In this document: positions 1 through 9,334 of the stretch, one piece after another
How the letters are laid out: every line of letters starts with the position of its first letter
How positions within the stretch are numbered: position 1 is the first letter of the stretch
NCBI RefSeq assembly: GCF_024347575.1
Contig: NZ_AP025503.1
Coordinates: forward strand, 1,922,001 to 1,986,000
Length of the DNA stretch: 64,000 nucleotides
Reading direction: 5' to 3'
Source of the DNA: Vibrio pelagius
Lineage (GTDB): Bacteria > Pseudomonadota > Gammaproteobacteria > Enterobacterales > Vibrionaceae
Made by a program: the position numbers and the translations under genes
The notes under the pieces: generated by a model
Seen by the model: only the letters and a program-made list of their open reading frames with translations
Databases searched by the model: none
Told to the model about the DNA's origin: nothing

Positions 1-2
1 AG

Positions 3-53
3 GACTTTTTTGAAGAGTTTAAAGGCTGGGTCACTTACCCATTTTTGTCTTAG
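3..53 (+). CDS. Possible C-terminal end of a gene entering from the left
   Basis: Frame 3 is open from the window edge and ends at TAG 51-53, reading DFFEEFKGWVTYPFLS. The aromatic, mixed-charge tail looks protein-like, and a weak hairpin (TGGGT/ACCCA, about 28-41) followed by five T lies over its end. Only 16 codons are visible, so this may be chance; no family can be named. Confidence 0.25.
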   Translation, partial: DFFEEFKGWVTYPFLS

Positions 54-117
54 AGAGCTCATAGTTCAGATCCTTTTGTTCACTATTTTTGGTGTGAATT
101 TATGCTTGTTATTGTTC

Positions 118-747
118 TTACTCTTTAGCTGACATGCCTGCCGCTAAATAAGGAATCAAGATATCGACAACAGCTTTCGCATCAACCTCTCTTCCATAAT
201 CATTTTCTGATATTTCCATCAGTGCTTGGCTTGACGCCATAGTGAATACACATGTCCCGAGGGTGAAGTGTAGTCGCCAGAATAACTGTTCTTGAGTGAG
301 GTCTGGGTTTGCCTTCATTATCGAACTGGTAAATAGTCCCAAAACGTCACTATAACGAGTGGTAATAAACCAACGCAGGTGTCCTTGAACATCCGTATAG
401 CCACGTCCAATTAACAGCATGAAACGACTGGTGCCGTCTGGTCTCACATCGTTGAGCGAGCGTAGTGGCGATCTCAAAGATTCAAACACATCACTCATCG
501 TATACGTTTCGTTCAAATTAAGGTTCACTAGTGCATCTTGAAGTGCAGGCATGAAGGCTTCTAAGTACCGATTAATCACTGCACGAACCAAAGTCTTTTT
601 ATCGCCGAAGTGGTAATTTACCGAAGCTAGATTCACATTTGCTTTGCTCGTTATGGTACGTAACGAAGTGTCGTTAAAGCCGTGCTCAGCAAACAATCCC
701 TCTGCTACATCCAGTATCTTCTCTTTGGTCGAACTTCTTGGTGCCAT
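118..747 (-). CDS. TetR/AcrR family transcriptional regulator
   Basis: A 209-aa one-component regulator that should bind DNA as a dimer. The N-terminal TetR helix-turn-helix is clear (residues about 5-50: KEKILDVAEGLF, then VNLASVNYHFGDKKTLVRAV); the C-terminal ligand domain is generic. I start at the ATG at 747 (MAPRSSTKEK) rather than the upstream in-frame codon at 795, because family members begin a few residues before the HTH. The style resembles PsrA-like fatty-acid regulators of Vibrio and Pseudomonas, but no target gene adjoins it, so the ligand is unknown. Transcribed away from the structured non-coding stretch on its right. Confidence 0.85.
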   Translation of the reverse strand: MAPRSSTKEKILDVAEGLFAEHGFNDTSLRTITSKANVNLASVNYHFGDKKTLVRAVINRYLEAFMPALQDALVNLNLNETYTMSDVFESLRSPLRSLNDVRPDGTSRFMLLIGRGYTDVQGHLRWFITTRYSDVLGLFTSSIMKANPDLTQEQLFWRLHFTLGTCVFTMASSQALMEISENDYGREVDAKAVVDILIPYLAAGMSAKE

Positions 748-944
748 TTCAATCACTCGTATTAAACAACTGTTTGAAATATACCCATAGAACATTTATT
801 TAACAAGTAGGCAACATCACATTTTCACTCATTGGTCGTACCAGTTTGACAAATAGCTTGATAACACCCTGAATTGTCTGATTTTTAGAAAATAAGAAAA
901 AAAGAACAATTTTTCTTGGAACTGATTGGAAATTGGCAGGTCAT

Positions 945-1081
945 AAGAAAGGTAACAAGAAGCGCATTTGGAAGTCTTTCTGGCCGTCAGACTTGTTTCA
1001 CTCTCTTGTTACTCACTGCAATTTCCTTTATTAACTCCTAAACTTGTATCCGCCCAAACCGTGTTGGTTTGGGCTTTTTTT
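945..1081 (+). ncRNA. Candidate structured small RNA ending in an intrinsic terminator
   Basis: The 600 bp between the TetR gene and the TolC gene holds no convincing CDS, but its + strand has nested inverted repeats: GTAACAAGA (952-960) pairs with TCTTGTTAC (1004-1012); inside it AAGTCT (972-977) pairs with AGACTT (989-994); a 9-bp GC-rich terminator with a T run follows at 1052-1081. A TTGACA lies at 846-851, with no strong -10 behind it. Nested stems plus a terminator with no gene in front suggest a short stand-alone transcript of about 130 nt. I do not recognise it as Qrr, Spot 42, RyhB, GcvB or a GEMM riboswitch. Confidence 0.4.
1052..1081 (+). terminator. Intrinsic terminator
   Basis: GCCCAAACC (1052-1060), loop GTGTT, GGTTTGGGC (1066-1074), then seven T. 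A perfect 9-bp stem. No coding gene precedes it on this strand, so it probably ends a small RNA. Confidence 0.85.
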
Positions 1082-1402
1082 ATCTTGATGACTTTTGGCA
1101 GTTTGAACGCATTCTTCACCTCTCTTCACTTCTTTTCAAACCCCACCCCAAATTACCCCAGCAAGCTATTGAGATAATTAACAATAAAGAACGGGGATTT
1201 GTGTTCATCAACAAGGTGCAATACGCCGTCTTGAGGGTTGCGACCAAGATCTCTGTACTGCACCCACATTAACGTTATTTTTTTTCCCTAAACTTCTCAT
1301 ATTCCAAGTAAATGTTCTAAGCTTCGAATACAAGGTCGGTTTTTTCTTAACACCTGAACTTGTCACCATAAAGAGACAGTCAAAAGTAGAAGGAGAACTA
1401 CT

Positions 1403-2710
1403 TTGAAATTGTTCAAATTATCTTTGTTGAGTTGCATGATTGTTGCAACTCCTCTTGGGGCACAAACGCTAGAACAAGCAGTCGCTATAACGCTTGCTAC
1501 AAATCCAGAGTTGAAAAGCATCTTTAATGAGTTTTCGAGTGTACGAAGCCAAAACGATGCAGCAGGAGGAGCGTATCTTCCTAGCATCGATTTAGATGCT
1601 GGCATTGGATATGAGGGGATCAATCCAGCACCAAATAACGGCCCGGATACCGATCTAACGCGAAAAGAGGCAACGATTTCATTAACTCAGCTGATTTGGG
1701 ATGGCTCTGCCACACTCAACAACATAGACCGCACAGCTGCAGAAGCTGAATCCGTTCGTTTACAGCTTCTCTCAGATGCGGAAGATAAAGCGCTAGAAGT
1801 TACACAAATTTATCTCGACGCTGTCAAAGCGACGGAGGTTTTAGCGTTGTCGGAAAGCAATCTCTCAGTTCACAAGAAAATATACAAAGACATCAAACGT
1901 AGGGCTGAGTCTGGTATTGGTTCAACGGCAGACGTGTCTCAAGTAGAAGCACGTATCGCAAAAGCGCACGGTAACCTATTGGCGGCACAGAACAACCTGA
2001 TTGATACACACACTCAGTTTAGAAGGATTGTCGGTCAAGAACCTTTAGGTTTGGTATACCCTCGAGCTGATGTATCAAAGATCCCACTATCGCTGCCTGA
2101 CGCCCTAGATTTTGCTTTTGATAACCATCCAGTTATCCAGATTTCGGCGGCTGATGTCGATGCGGCTCATTTTCAATACAAGCAGTCAAAAGGCGTTAAT
2201 TACCCTACTTTCTCAATAGAAGCTTCCCAAACATGGCGAGATGACGCTGGCGGTGATGAAGGCTCAAGCGAAGAAACGCTTGCCATGCTTCGTATGAGGT
2301 ACAACTTGTACAATGGTGGTAGCGACTCTGCTGAGAGTGAAAGTGCAGCCTACCAATTAAACAAAGCCAAAGATCTGCGTGATACTGCCTATAGACAAGT
2401 GGAAGAGGGACTTCGTTTGTCATGGAGTGCTCTAGATTTGACACTTCAACAAAAGAACTTTCTATCCGATCACGTAGACTCTGCCGCTGAAACCGTCATT
2501 GCGTATCAAAAGCAGTATCGAATTGGCCAGCGAACCTTACTTGATGTGCTCAATACAGAAAACGAGTTATTCGAAGCTCGTAAAGATTACCTGGACGCAC
2601 ACTACGCTGAACAATACGCTAAGTACCGTGTATTAAACGCAACGGGAACCTTACTCGACGCTCTGTTGGTTGACGTTCCTGAAGAGTGGACAAGAGGAAT
2701 GGAGTATTAA
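1403..2710 (+). CDS. TolC-family outer membrane channel protein
   Basis: A 435-aa outer-membrane efflux or type I secretion channel. The start is TTG at 1403, 8 nt after AGGAG (1391-1395), and gives a signal peptide (MKLFKLSLLSCMIVATPLGA). Two outer-membrane-efflux repeats follow, with the usual alternating helical pattern. The adjoining OmpA-like lipidless protein, 2 nt downstream, matches the arrangement seen near large RTX adhesin exporters (LapE/AggA type); the adhesin and the inner-membrane ABC partners are not in this window. The substrate is therefore inferred only. The region 1082-1402 upstream contains no gene, and probably the promoter. Confidence 0.88.
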   Translation: MKLFKLSLLSCMIVATPLGAQTLEQAVAITLATNPELKSIFNEFSSVRSQNDAAGGAYLPSIDLDAGIGYEGINPAPNNGPDTDLTRKEATISLTQLIWDGSATLNNIDRTAAEAESVRLQLLSDAEDKALEVTQIYLDAVKATEVLALSESNLSVHKKIYKDIKRRAESGIGSTADVSQVEARIAKAHGNLLAAQNNLIDTHTQFRRIVGQEPLGLVYPRADVSKIPLSLPDALDFAFDNHPVIQISAADVDAAHFQYKQSKGVNYPTFSIEASQTWRDDAGGDEGSSEETLAMLRMRYNLYNGGSDSAESESAAYQLNKAKDLRDTAYRQVEEGLRLSWSALDLTLQQKNFLSDHVDSAAETVIAYQKQYRIGQRTLLDVLNTENELFEARKDYLDAHYAEQYAKYRVLNATGTLLDALLVDVPEEWTRGMEY

Positions 2711-2712
2711 TT

Positions 2713-3318
2713 ATGAAATCTTGGTATCTCATTTTACCCGCTTGTCTTGTTTGCCAGCCAGTCATGGCTTATGAAGAAGAGCCTTACGATGAAACGCCTG
2801 TCGCGGTACAGATCGCCGACCTTCAAGACGATGATCTAGATGGTGTAATTAACGCTCGAGATGAGTGCCCTTCGACACCTAGAGGGGCTCGGGTAGACAA
2901 CGAAGGTTGTGGTGAGAAAGTGCGTGCACAAGAGGTTAAGCAACTGCGAATCCTATTTGCCAATAACTCTTATGACATTAATCCTGTATTTTCAGAACAG
3001 ATTCGCCAGATGGCCCTCTTTTTAGAGACCTACAAATCGGCTTCCATTGAAGTTCAGGGTTACGCAAGCAAAGTCGGTTCTGCGGCACATAACCTTGCCT
3101 TATCGAAGCAGAGAGCACACGCGGTTGAAGATCGACTGATCGCGAACGGGGTTGAACCTGAACGAGTGCGCATTGTGGGTTACGGTGACACAAAACTCGA
3201 AAGTGCTGGTGACGATGCAACGTCTCATGCTCTTAATCGACGCGTAACAGCTACGGTTGTAGGTTTGAATGAAGAGATTGTTGAAGAGTGGACCATCTTC
3301 ACCACACTCGAAAAATAG
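2713..3318 (+). CDS. OmpA-family protein with a calcium-binding type repeat
   Basis: A 201-aa envelope protein. The ATG at 2713 is preferred over an in-frame GTG at 2686 because it follows AGGAATGGAG and gives a clean signal peptide (MKSWYLILPACLVCQPVMA). Residues about 40-66 form a thrombospondin type 3-like repeat (DDDLDGVINARDECP), followed by an OmpA/MotB peptidoglycan-binding domain (residues about 75-190, ending NRRV). The usual GxTDxxG motif reads GYASKVG, so the aspartate that normally contacts diaminopimelate is absent, while the SKQRA arginine is kept. Peptidoglycan binding could be altered. Co-transcribed with the TolC gene (2-nt gap). Confidence 0.85.
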   Translation: MKSWYLILPACLVCQPVMAYEEEPYDETPVAVQIADLQDDDLDGVINARDECPSTPRGARVDNEGCGEKVRAQEVKQLRILFANNSYDINPVFSEQIRQMALFLETYKSASIEVQGYASKVGSAAHNLALSKQRAHAVEDRLIANGVEPERVRIVGYGDTKLESAGDDATSHALNRRVTATVVGLNEEIVEEWTIFTTLEK

Positions 3319-3420
3319 ATCTTAGACTGACGCTGATCGAACAATAGAGAAACACACTGAGTTCACCTTGAAGCAAGTCCAAGCAACGCAGCAGATTAGG
3401 AAAAGAGAGCTTAAATAACA

Positions 3421-3450
3421 AAGCCGTGATGAACAATCATCACGGCTTTT
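3421..3450. terminator. Bidirectional terminator between the OmpA gene and nhaA
   Basis: AAGCCGTGATGA (3421-3432) and TCATCACGGCTT (3437-3448) form a perfect 12-bp stem with a 4-nt loop and T/A runs on the flanks. It lies between convergent genes. Confidence 0.85.
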
Positions 3451-3530
3451 CGTTTCTTTGTCATTATAGTTTTAAAGTGTTGGTAGCTACTGTCCTAACC
3501 AGTCAACTCTTTTAAACATGTTTGTAATGA

Positions 3531-4694
3531 TTACAGCTTAACTTCTTGATGCTTTGTCTTAGGTAGCGAGACACTCAATAGCACGTAACCTAGAATTGCC
3601 GCGGTCGTTGAACCCATCAAGATACCTAATCTAGCCAGCGTATCAAAATCTGCGTTCGTTGAGCCAAATGCCAATGAAGAGATGAAGATAGACATCGTAA
3701 AGCCGATACCACACAGCACAGACACTGCGAAGATGTTCCTGAAGTTAACACCTTCAGGAAGCTTAGCGACGCCTGTTTTCACTGCACCCCAGCTGAATAG
3801 GAAAATACCCAGTGGCTTACCAATCAATAGACCTAAAGCGATACCAAGCGGTAGCATGCCTGTTAGGTTTGAAATTGAGATGCCTTCCAGCGAGATACCT
3901 GCGTTTGCGAATGCAAAAATAGGTAAGATTGCAAAAGCTACGTAAGGATGTAGAGCATGCTCTAGGTGCTTCAATGGTGAATGTTCACCCTTGTTGCCTT
4001 TCAGTGGGATCGCAAAACCGATAACCACACCAGCTAGTGTTGCGTGAACACCAGATTTCAATACTGCAAACCACAAAATTGCACCAACAATCAGGTAAAC
4101 ACTTAACTTAGTTACATGCTTGTTGTTTAGCATGAACAACACACCAGTCGCGATAAAGCCGACTGTCAGTGCAAGCGTAGATAGGTCACCTGAGTAGAAC
4201 AGAGCAATGATAACAACAACACCTAGGTCGTCGATGATTGCTAGTGCAAGCAGGAAGACTTTCAAGCTTACCGGCACACGGTTACCAAGAAGAGCCATGA
4301 TACCCAACGCGAATGCGATATCGGTTGCTGCTGGGATAGCCCAACCTTGAAGCGCTTCAGGGTTACTTGAGTTGAATAGCACATAAATTAGTGCAGGAGC
4401 TAGCATACCGCCTACCGCAGCGATAGCCGGGAAGATTGCCGTCTCTTTAGATTTTAATGCACCTTCTAAAAGCTCGCGCTTTACCTCAAGGCCGATAAGT
4501 AGGAAAAAGACTGCCATCAGGCCGTCGTTAATCCAGTGAGACACGGACATACCAAATACGTATGTGTGCAGCATACCCTGATACATTTCGTTCAGAGGAG
4601 AGTTCGCTACGAACATTGCAACTGCCGCAGCAATTACCAAGATGATGCCGCCAGCAGATTCCATTTTAAAGAAGTCACGGATGACGTCGTTCAT
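3531..4694 (-). CDS. nhaA: Na+/H+ antiporter NhaA
   Basis: A 387-aa inner-membrane electrogenic sodium/proton antiporter for sodium and alkaline-pH tolerance, the size usual for NhaA. The ATG at 4694 ([13 protein letters not shown]) is chosen over an in-frame codon 14 residues upstream, as it matches the family N-terminus. The functional aspartates are visible: the tandem pair in [12 protein letters not shown] (E. coli D163/D164) and the one in [11 protein letters not shown] (E. coli D133). About 12 hydrophobic segments. Monocistronic; no nhaR regulator adjoins it. Confidence 0.96.
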   Translation of the reverse strand: MNDVIRDFFKMESAGGIILVIAAAVAMFVANSPLNEMYQGMLHTYVFGMSVSHWINDGLMAVFFLLIGLEVKRELLEGALKSKETAIFPAIAAVGGMLAPALIYVLFNSSNPEALQGWAIPAATDIAFALGIMALLGNRVPVSLKVFLLALAIIDDLGVVVIIALFYSGDLSTLALTVGFIATGVLFMLNNKHVTKLSVYLIVGAILWFAVLKSGVHATLAGVVIGFAIPLKGNKGEHSPLKHLEHALHPYVAFAILPIFAFANAGISLEGISISNLTGMLPLGIALGLLIGKPLGIFLFSWGAVKTGVAKLPEGVNFRNIFAVSVLCGIGFTMSIFISSLAFGSTNADFDTLARLGILMGSTTAAILGYVLLSVSLPKTKHQEVKL

Positions 4695-4938
4695 GATTTC
4701 GCCCTTATATTTATTATTTAAATAAACGAATAACAAAGAATAGACACGAGTGTAAAGCCAACTTTCGACGATACATAATCACTTCTTTGGATGTTTAACT
4801 TCGGTTTTTCCTACAAATACTAAACAATACGTCGTATATTCCATAATATTGTTGTTCACACTAATTTAAGTATAGATGACCAAAATTATAAGTGTAAGCT
4901 AGACGAACTCTCCATAAAGTGACCTAGAGTGCATAAAA

Positions 4939-4960
4939 AAGGCTATCAAATGATAGCCTT
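4939..4960 (-). terminator. Terminator of the lipocalin/ABC operon
   Basis: AAGGCTATCA (4939-4948) and TGATAGCCTT (4951-4960) are complementary. Read on the minus strand the stem is followed by a run of six T, just after the lipocalin stop codon. Confidence 0.8.
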
Positions 4961-4969
4961 ATATAAAAA

Positions 4970-6079
4970 TCAATACCCTGTCAGTTGCATAAAACCAGAC
5001 GATTCATGGCTTCCACTTGCCTTAATCGGCCCTTCCCAATAAGGAATAACAAACGGCAACCACATATCGCGACGTTGAATCCGAGTTGTGAGATTGATCT
5101 CATATTTGGGTACGTTGATGATCCATTGAAGCGGCATTCGACGACCATTGAGCAAGGTGCTATTGGGTAATGGTTTAATATCGATATCAGCATCAGTCAG
5201 CTGATAGACCTTCCCTGAACTTGTTGCCAGCGTACCAAACACATACGGCACCTGTTTATTACTGCGATAGCGGCTGACACTCAAAGCAGAACCATCATCG
5301 AGATTAAAAACAAACCAGTCCCAACCTTGCTGACCTTCGCCAAGCAGACCGCTGCCCCACTCTTTATGCAGCCAAGCATTACCCGATACTTCGATATCTT
5401 CACCATCAAGCACGAGTGTGCCATTCAGAGCCAAGAACGGCGCACTAAAGTTATAGGAAGCAACAGGCAGCATATCATGTTTCTTTTGATACCCTTTTTC
5501 GCCATTGAGCACGTAAGGTCCCTTAGTCACTGAATCAAGCTCCAAACCAAAGGTATCGGTTTCAATGCTTAAACGCCCAGGAAACGGGGTCACACCAAGC
5601 GCACGCCAGTTCCAGTTGTCAATCCAGAGACGGAATGGACGGTTTGTCATTCCTGCTTGACCAATACCGCCGCGTGCGAGTCTTTGCTCTTTCCACACTT
5701 TAGTCGCAGAGGTCACCACCACATTAGAAATATAGATTTGTGGACTTTGCCAACCACGCGCCTCGCGCTCATCGGTCGCGATTCTAAAGAAGCTCCATTG
5801 GACGGAATAATCTTTACCATTATCATCTTCTAAAGTCGCAAAGTAATGCCACCACTCATGTTGGAACTCAGGGTGGAATTGGAAATCTTTTGGCAATGAC
5901 ACCGTACGGTCAGGTAATACCGGTTCAAACACCTTAAACTGTTCACTCACCAATACAGAATTAACTTCATTGATGCCCTCTTCGCCCACATCCGCGAAAT
6001 AAGAGTAATAAGACCAAATACCGACAAACAAACCAAAGAAGCCGATCAGTAGAGCTGAAGAGAGGACTTTGTTTCTCAT
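4970..6079 (-). CDS. Lipocalin-like (AttH/CrtC-type) membrane-anchored protein
   Basis: A 369-aa protein with an N-terminal membrane or signal helix (LSSALLIGFFGLFVGIWSYY) and a large beta-rich domain of the AttH / carotenoid 1,2-hydratase lipocalin-like family; HPEFQHEWWHYFATL and the HKEWGSGLL region are characteristic. I start at ATG 6079 because AAAGGCGTG lies at ribosome-binding distance; an alternative ATG at 6106 abuts the permease stop. Last gene of an operon with an FtsX permease and a LolD-like ATPase, so it probably hands on or receives a lipophilic substrate at the envelope. The substrate is unknown. Confidence 0.82.
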   Translation of the reverse strand: MRNKVLSSALLIGFFGLFVGIWSYYSYFADVGEEGINEVNSVLVSEQFKVFEPVLPDRTVSLPKDFQFHPEFQHEWWHYFATLEDDNGKDYSVQWSFFRIATDEREARGWQSPQIYISNVVVTSATKVWKEQRLARGGIGQAGMTNRPFRLWIDNWNWRALGVTPFPGRLSIETDTFGLELDSVTKGPYVLNGEKGYQKKHDMLPVASYNFSAPFLALNGTLVLDGEDIEVSGNAWLHKEWGSGLLGEGQQGWDWFVFNLDDGSALSVSRYRSNKQVPYVFGTLATSSGKVYQLTDADIDIKPLPNSTLLNGRRMPLQWIINVPKYEINLTTRIQRRDMWLPFVIPYWEGPIKASGSHESSGFMQLTGY

Positions 6080-6106
6080 CTTTTTCACGCCTTTTCTTCG
6101 CCCCAT

Positions 6107-8560
6107 TTATAGCGCATCCCTAAGTGATTTCATCGGTGTATTACCTATCATACGCAACACTGGCAAGGCTCCTGCAATCATCAGTGCAGCCATCGACCAT
6201 ACAAAGGTTATAAAGTAGTCCCAAGGTATAACTTGTAACTCCAAAGACCAACCAAAAGACTGTTTAATCACGATATCAACAATCAGATTTGCCAAAGCCA
6301 AACCAAGAGGTATCGCTATCAATGACGAGATCAGACCAAAGACGAACAACTGCAAACCACCTGTGAAGATCAGTTCTTTCGCTGAAACGCCTAGGCAACG
6401 CTGCAGTGATATATGACGCTGTCTTGATACCTCACCCGCAACGGTCGCGAAAAAGATACCAAACACAGCAATAACCAAAGTAATGTTGCCCAAGGTATCA
6501 GCAATCGCAAAAGTACGATCGAAGACACGCATTGCTTGGCTATGAATATTGTTGTTGTCAAAGATACGCTCGGAGCTCAACCTAAATACTGATTCTAACC
6601 TGCTACGCAGACCGGTTGGGTTTACGTCTTCTTTGAGTATTACGCCTAGCCCAACGTTGCCCCGTCCCGCAAAGCCGTATAGCCAGTTGCGGTGAGACAT
6701 CATGACTTGATGATAGGGATTTCCATAGTCGTAATAGACACCGACAACTTGCCAACCAGAGCCGAGGCTATCGTACATATCGATATAGTCACCAGGACGA
6801 ATACCTAGCTTGAGCGACATCGACTCACTAATAAGGACGCCCTTGGAGTGATGTAGGTGATACCAGTAATTCGGGATACCCAGTTTAATGGTTAACGCCT
6901 CTAACTCCCCTTCAGAAGGACCAGTACTCACAACTTGGATACTGCCTACTGGAGAAGGAATATCTTTTTCCCAGCGCCACCACACTGAATCAACTTCGGG
7001 TTGACCAGATAGCCAGTTACTCATACGTGCTGCGGAGTTGTTCGTTGGATAGATATACAAATCAGCAGCAAGGCGCTGAGACAACCATTTATCTGTTGTA
7101 TCTCGGAAGCTGCCCACCATAGTCTCAACGCCAATGTTTGCCGTCATCGCTAACATAAACGCCATAGTAGCAACACCGCGGTAACTCATACTTGCAGCGG
7201 CATCCGCGAAAAACCAACGTGCACGAACCCAACGCAGAGTGTATGAAAAGTTGTTAAACAGTTTCCACATCAAGAAAGGCGTAAACAAGGCTACACTCAC
7301 CAGCATCAATGCAATGATGGCAAAGCCAGACTCTTGTGTCTGAGGCGCTTGGTATACCGCCACAGCAGCAACACAGAAACCACAACCAATCAAGGCTTGC
7401 CATGTAAACTCTGTACCCGCAAAACGCATCAGCGACAAACGCGATGAGAGTCGAATTGGCTGCGACTTAAGCAGACGAATAAGCGGCCAAGCACACGCTA
7501 GAAATGCACCAATTAATGCCATAACAAAACTGTAGACACTGGCTTTCCAGCTCCAGTCGATACTCAAGCCGACATTAGCGTCATAAAGGTCACCGAGACT
7601 TGAGGATACGGCTGGCAACAATTGGTTTGCCAACATCACGCCAAAGACGTTGCCGCAGATCCAACTGATAACAACTAATGCAAATAACTCAAAACAGAGT
7701 GCTTTGGTTAACTGCCAACCCGATACACCTGTTTGTCTAAGGCCACCAACCAAAGGCTGTCTCTGTATAAAAGAGAGCGACATGGCTTGGTAGAAGATGA
7801 ATAGGCCGACGACAAAGGAAAGCATTCCCATTGCCGTTAAGTTCAAATGAAATGCACTGGTCAGCGACTCCAACTCTGCTTTAGAGCTACGAGAGATCGT
7901 CAATCCATTGGGCAACATGCTCTTAAGACGCTCAAACTTCGCTTCCGACATATCTGAACAGGCGATAACGGATAGACCAGAGCTGCGCTTCAACATTCTT
8001 AGAAGAGAAATGTCTGCAATCAAACGCGTGCCGTTAATCATCTTATTCTGATCGACAGCCAGAGGGCCAAGTTTAGAGCCGTCCGCAAGTTGAATATAGT
8101 CTCCGTCATGCCACTCCATATGCTTCGCTAGATCATCACTCACCAAAATTGGATATGGCGGTTTCATAAGGTTGAGTGTCGTGAGATCTTGGAGCGCAAC
8201 ACCCAGTTGCAATTGAAGCATCGAGACAGGGTCAAGACCTATCAACATAAAGTTGGAGCCGTTCTCGTCAGTTACGCGATGATTATCAAAAGGGGCGCAC
8301 TGCTGAAAACCTTCACGGCGCAGTTGAATGTAGAAACCTTGAGGGATCTTATTAGCACTGTGTTTAGGGCGAATACGGTAAGGAAGCGGATTGGAAAATA
8401 GCTTTTCGCCATGAGCGTAGCTCTGCTTAGCATGTTGATTGATGGCAGTAACACCAACCAAAAGAGAGACGCCCAGTGTTAGACCGAGCCAAACAAGAAT
8501 GATTTGAAGTGGGTAGCGTCGATAGTGACCGAGTAGCGCTTTAACTACGGGCCATAACAT
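6107..8560 (-). CDS. ABC transporter permease, FtsX/MacB family
   Basis: An 817-aa permease. It has an N-terminal transmembrane helix (residues about 16-38), a periplasmic domain, two FtsX-type blocks each with three to four transmembrane segments, and a final DTLGNITLVIAVFGIFF block. The ATG at 8560 is preceded by GGGGGG at good spacing and overlaps the ATPase gene by 20 nt, so the two are translationally coupled. Proteins of this size with two FtsX domains resemble exporters or lipoprotein extractors rather than importers. The stop is immediately followed by the lipocalin gene. Confidence 0.88.
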   Translation of the reverse strand: MLWPVVKALLGHYRRYPLQIILVWLGLTLGVSLLVGVTAINQHAKQSYAHGEKLFSNPLPYRIRPKHSANKIPQGFYIQLRREGFQQCAPFDNHRVTDENGSNFMLIGLDPVSMLQLQLGVALQDLTTLNLMKPPYPILVSDDLAKHMEWHDGDYIQLADGSKLGPLAVDQNKMINGTRLIADISLLRMLKRSSGLSVIACSDMSEAKFERLKSMLPNGLTISRSSKAELESLTSAFHLNLTAMGMLSFVVGLFIFYQAMSLSFIQRQPLVGGLRQTGVSGWQLTKALCFELFALVVISWICGNVFGVMLANQLLPAVSSSLGDLYDANVGLSIDWSWKASVYSFVMALIGAFLACAWPLIRLLKSQPIRLSSRLSLMRFAGTEFTWQALIGCGFCVAAVAVYQAPQTQESGFAIIALMLVSVALFTPFLMWKLFNNFSYTLRWVRARWFFADAAASMSYRGVATMAFMLAMTANIGVETMVGSFRDTTDKWLSQRLAADLYIYPTNNSAARMSNWLSGQPEVDSVWWRWEKDIPSPVGSIQVVSTGPSEGELEALTIKLGIPNYWYHLHHSKGVLISESMSLKLGIRPGDYIDMYDSLGSGWQVVGVYYDYGNPYHQVMMSHRNWLYGFAGRGNVGLGVILKEDVNPTGLRSRLESVFRLSSERIFDNNNIHSQAMRVFDRTFAIADTLGNITLVIAVFGIFFATVAGEVSRQRHISLQRCLGVSAKELIFTGGLQLFVFGLISSLIAIPLGLALANLIVDIVIKQSFGWSLELQVIPWDYFITFVWSMAALMIAGALPVLRMIGNTPMKSLRDAL

Positions 8561-9212
8561 GAAGCTGCCCCCCTTGTAGACGGATGCAACCATCCATATG
8601 CTGGGCTACCTTTTCGCTGTGCGTTACCAACAATAGCGTGCACTCAAGCTCACGCGCCAAAGACGTCAGCAAGCGCATTACCGCTTCTGCGTTGCGCTCG
8701 TCTAGACTTCCGGTAGGCTCATCGGCAAGCAGGATCTTAGGCTCCATGTAAAGAGCACGAGCAATCGCAGCACGCTGCTGCTGACCACCAGACACCTCTT
8801 CAGGGTAGCGTCCCAATAAAGGCATAAGATCGAGCGCAGACAAAATTTGACGCCATAAGCCTTTGTCTTCAGGTAACCCCTTCAGTTGACGGCAAAAACG
8901 AATGTTGTCGGCGATGTTCAACGTAGGCAGCAGATTGAACTGTTGGAAGATATGTCCGATGTTATTGCGGCGGTAAGCAGTGCGATCACGCTCCTTCGCC
9001 ACATGCATATCAAAGTTAGGGAATAGAATTTCCCCAGAGTCAGCAAGGTCGAGCCCGGCAATGAGGTTAAGCAGTGTACTCTTACCTGAGCCACTTTCTC
9101 CCATTAATGCAAGCTGGTCCCCTTGATTTAACGTTAATTCAGCACCTTGTAAAACGGGATGGAATTCTCCCCCGTCGACATAGCCCTTACATAGGTCTGA
9201 TAGCTTTAACAT
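8541..9212 (-). CDS. ABC transporter ATP-binding protein, LolD/MacB type
   Basis: A 223-aa cytoplasmic ATPase that would energise the FtsX permease. Walker A GESGSGKST, Q-loop FQQFNLLP, signature VSGGQQQRA, Walker B ILLADEPTGSLDE and the H-switch VTHS are all intact. The ATG at 9212 (MLKLSDLCKGY) is chosen over an upstream in-frame start. First gene of the three-gene operon; the 120 bp before it should carry the promoter. Confidence 0.92.
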   Translation of the reverse strand: MLKLSDLCKGYVDGGEFHPVLQGAELTLNQGDQLALMGESGSGKSTLLNLIAGLDLADSGEILFPNFDMHVAKERDRTAYRRNNIGHIFQQFNLLPTLNIADNIRFCRQLKGLPEDKGLWRQILSALDLMPLLGRYPEEVSGGQQQRAAIARALYMEPKILLADEPTGSLDERNAEAVMRLLTSLARELECTLLLVTHSEKVAQHMDGCIRLQGGQLHVMARS

Positions 9213-9334
9213 TAAACAGCTCACATTAGTTAGAATTTGGAATGAGAATCTACACTAAATCTAAGGTTGTAGGAAGTAATTTGAAAGATAGATCACATGC
9301 TAAGTATAAAGTCACACAAATCTTACGCCTGACT

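Noticed and set aside
968-1272. Two overlapping + strand ORFs (69 and 67 aa)
   Set aside because: They run through the terminator and structured RNA candidate, lack ribosome-binding sites and have no protein-like pattern.
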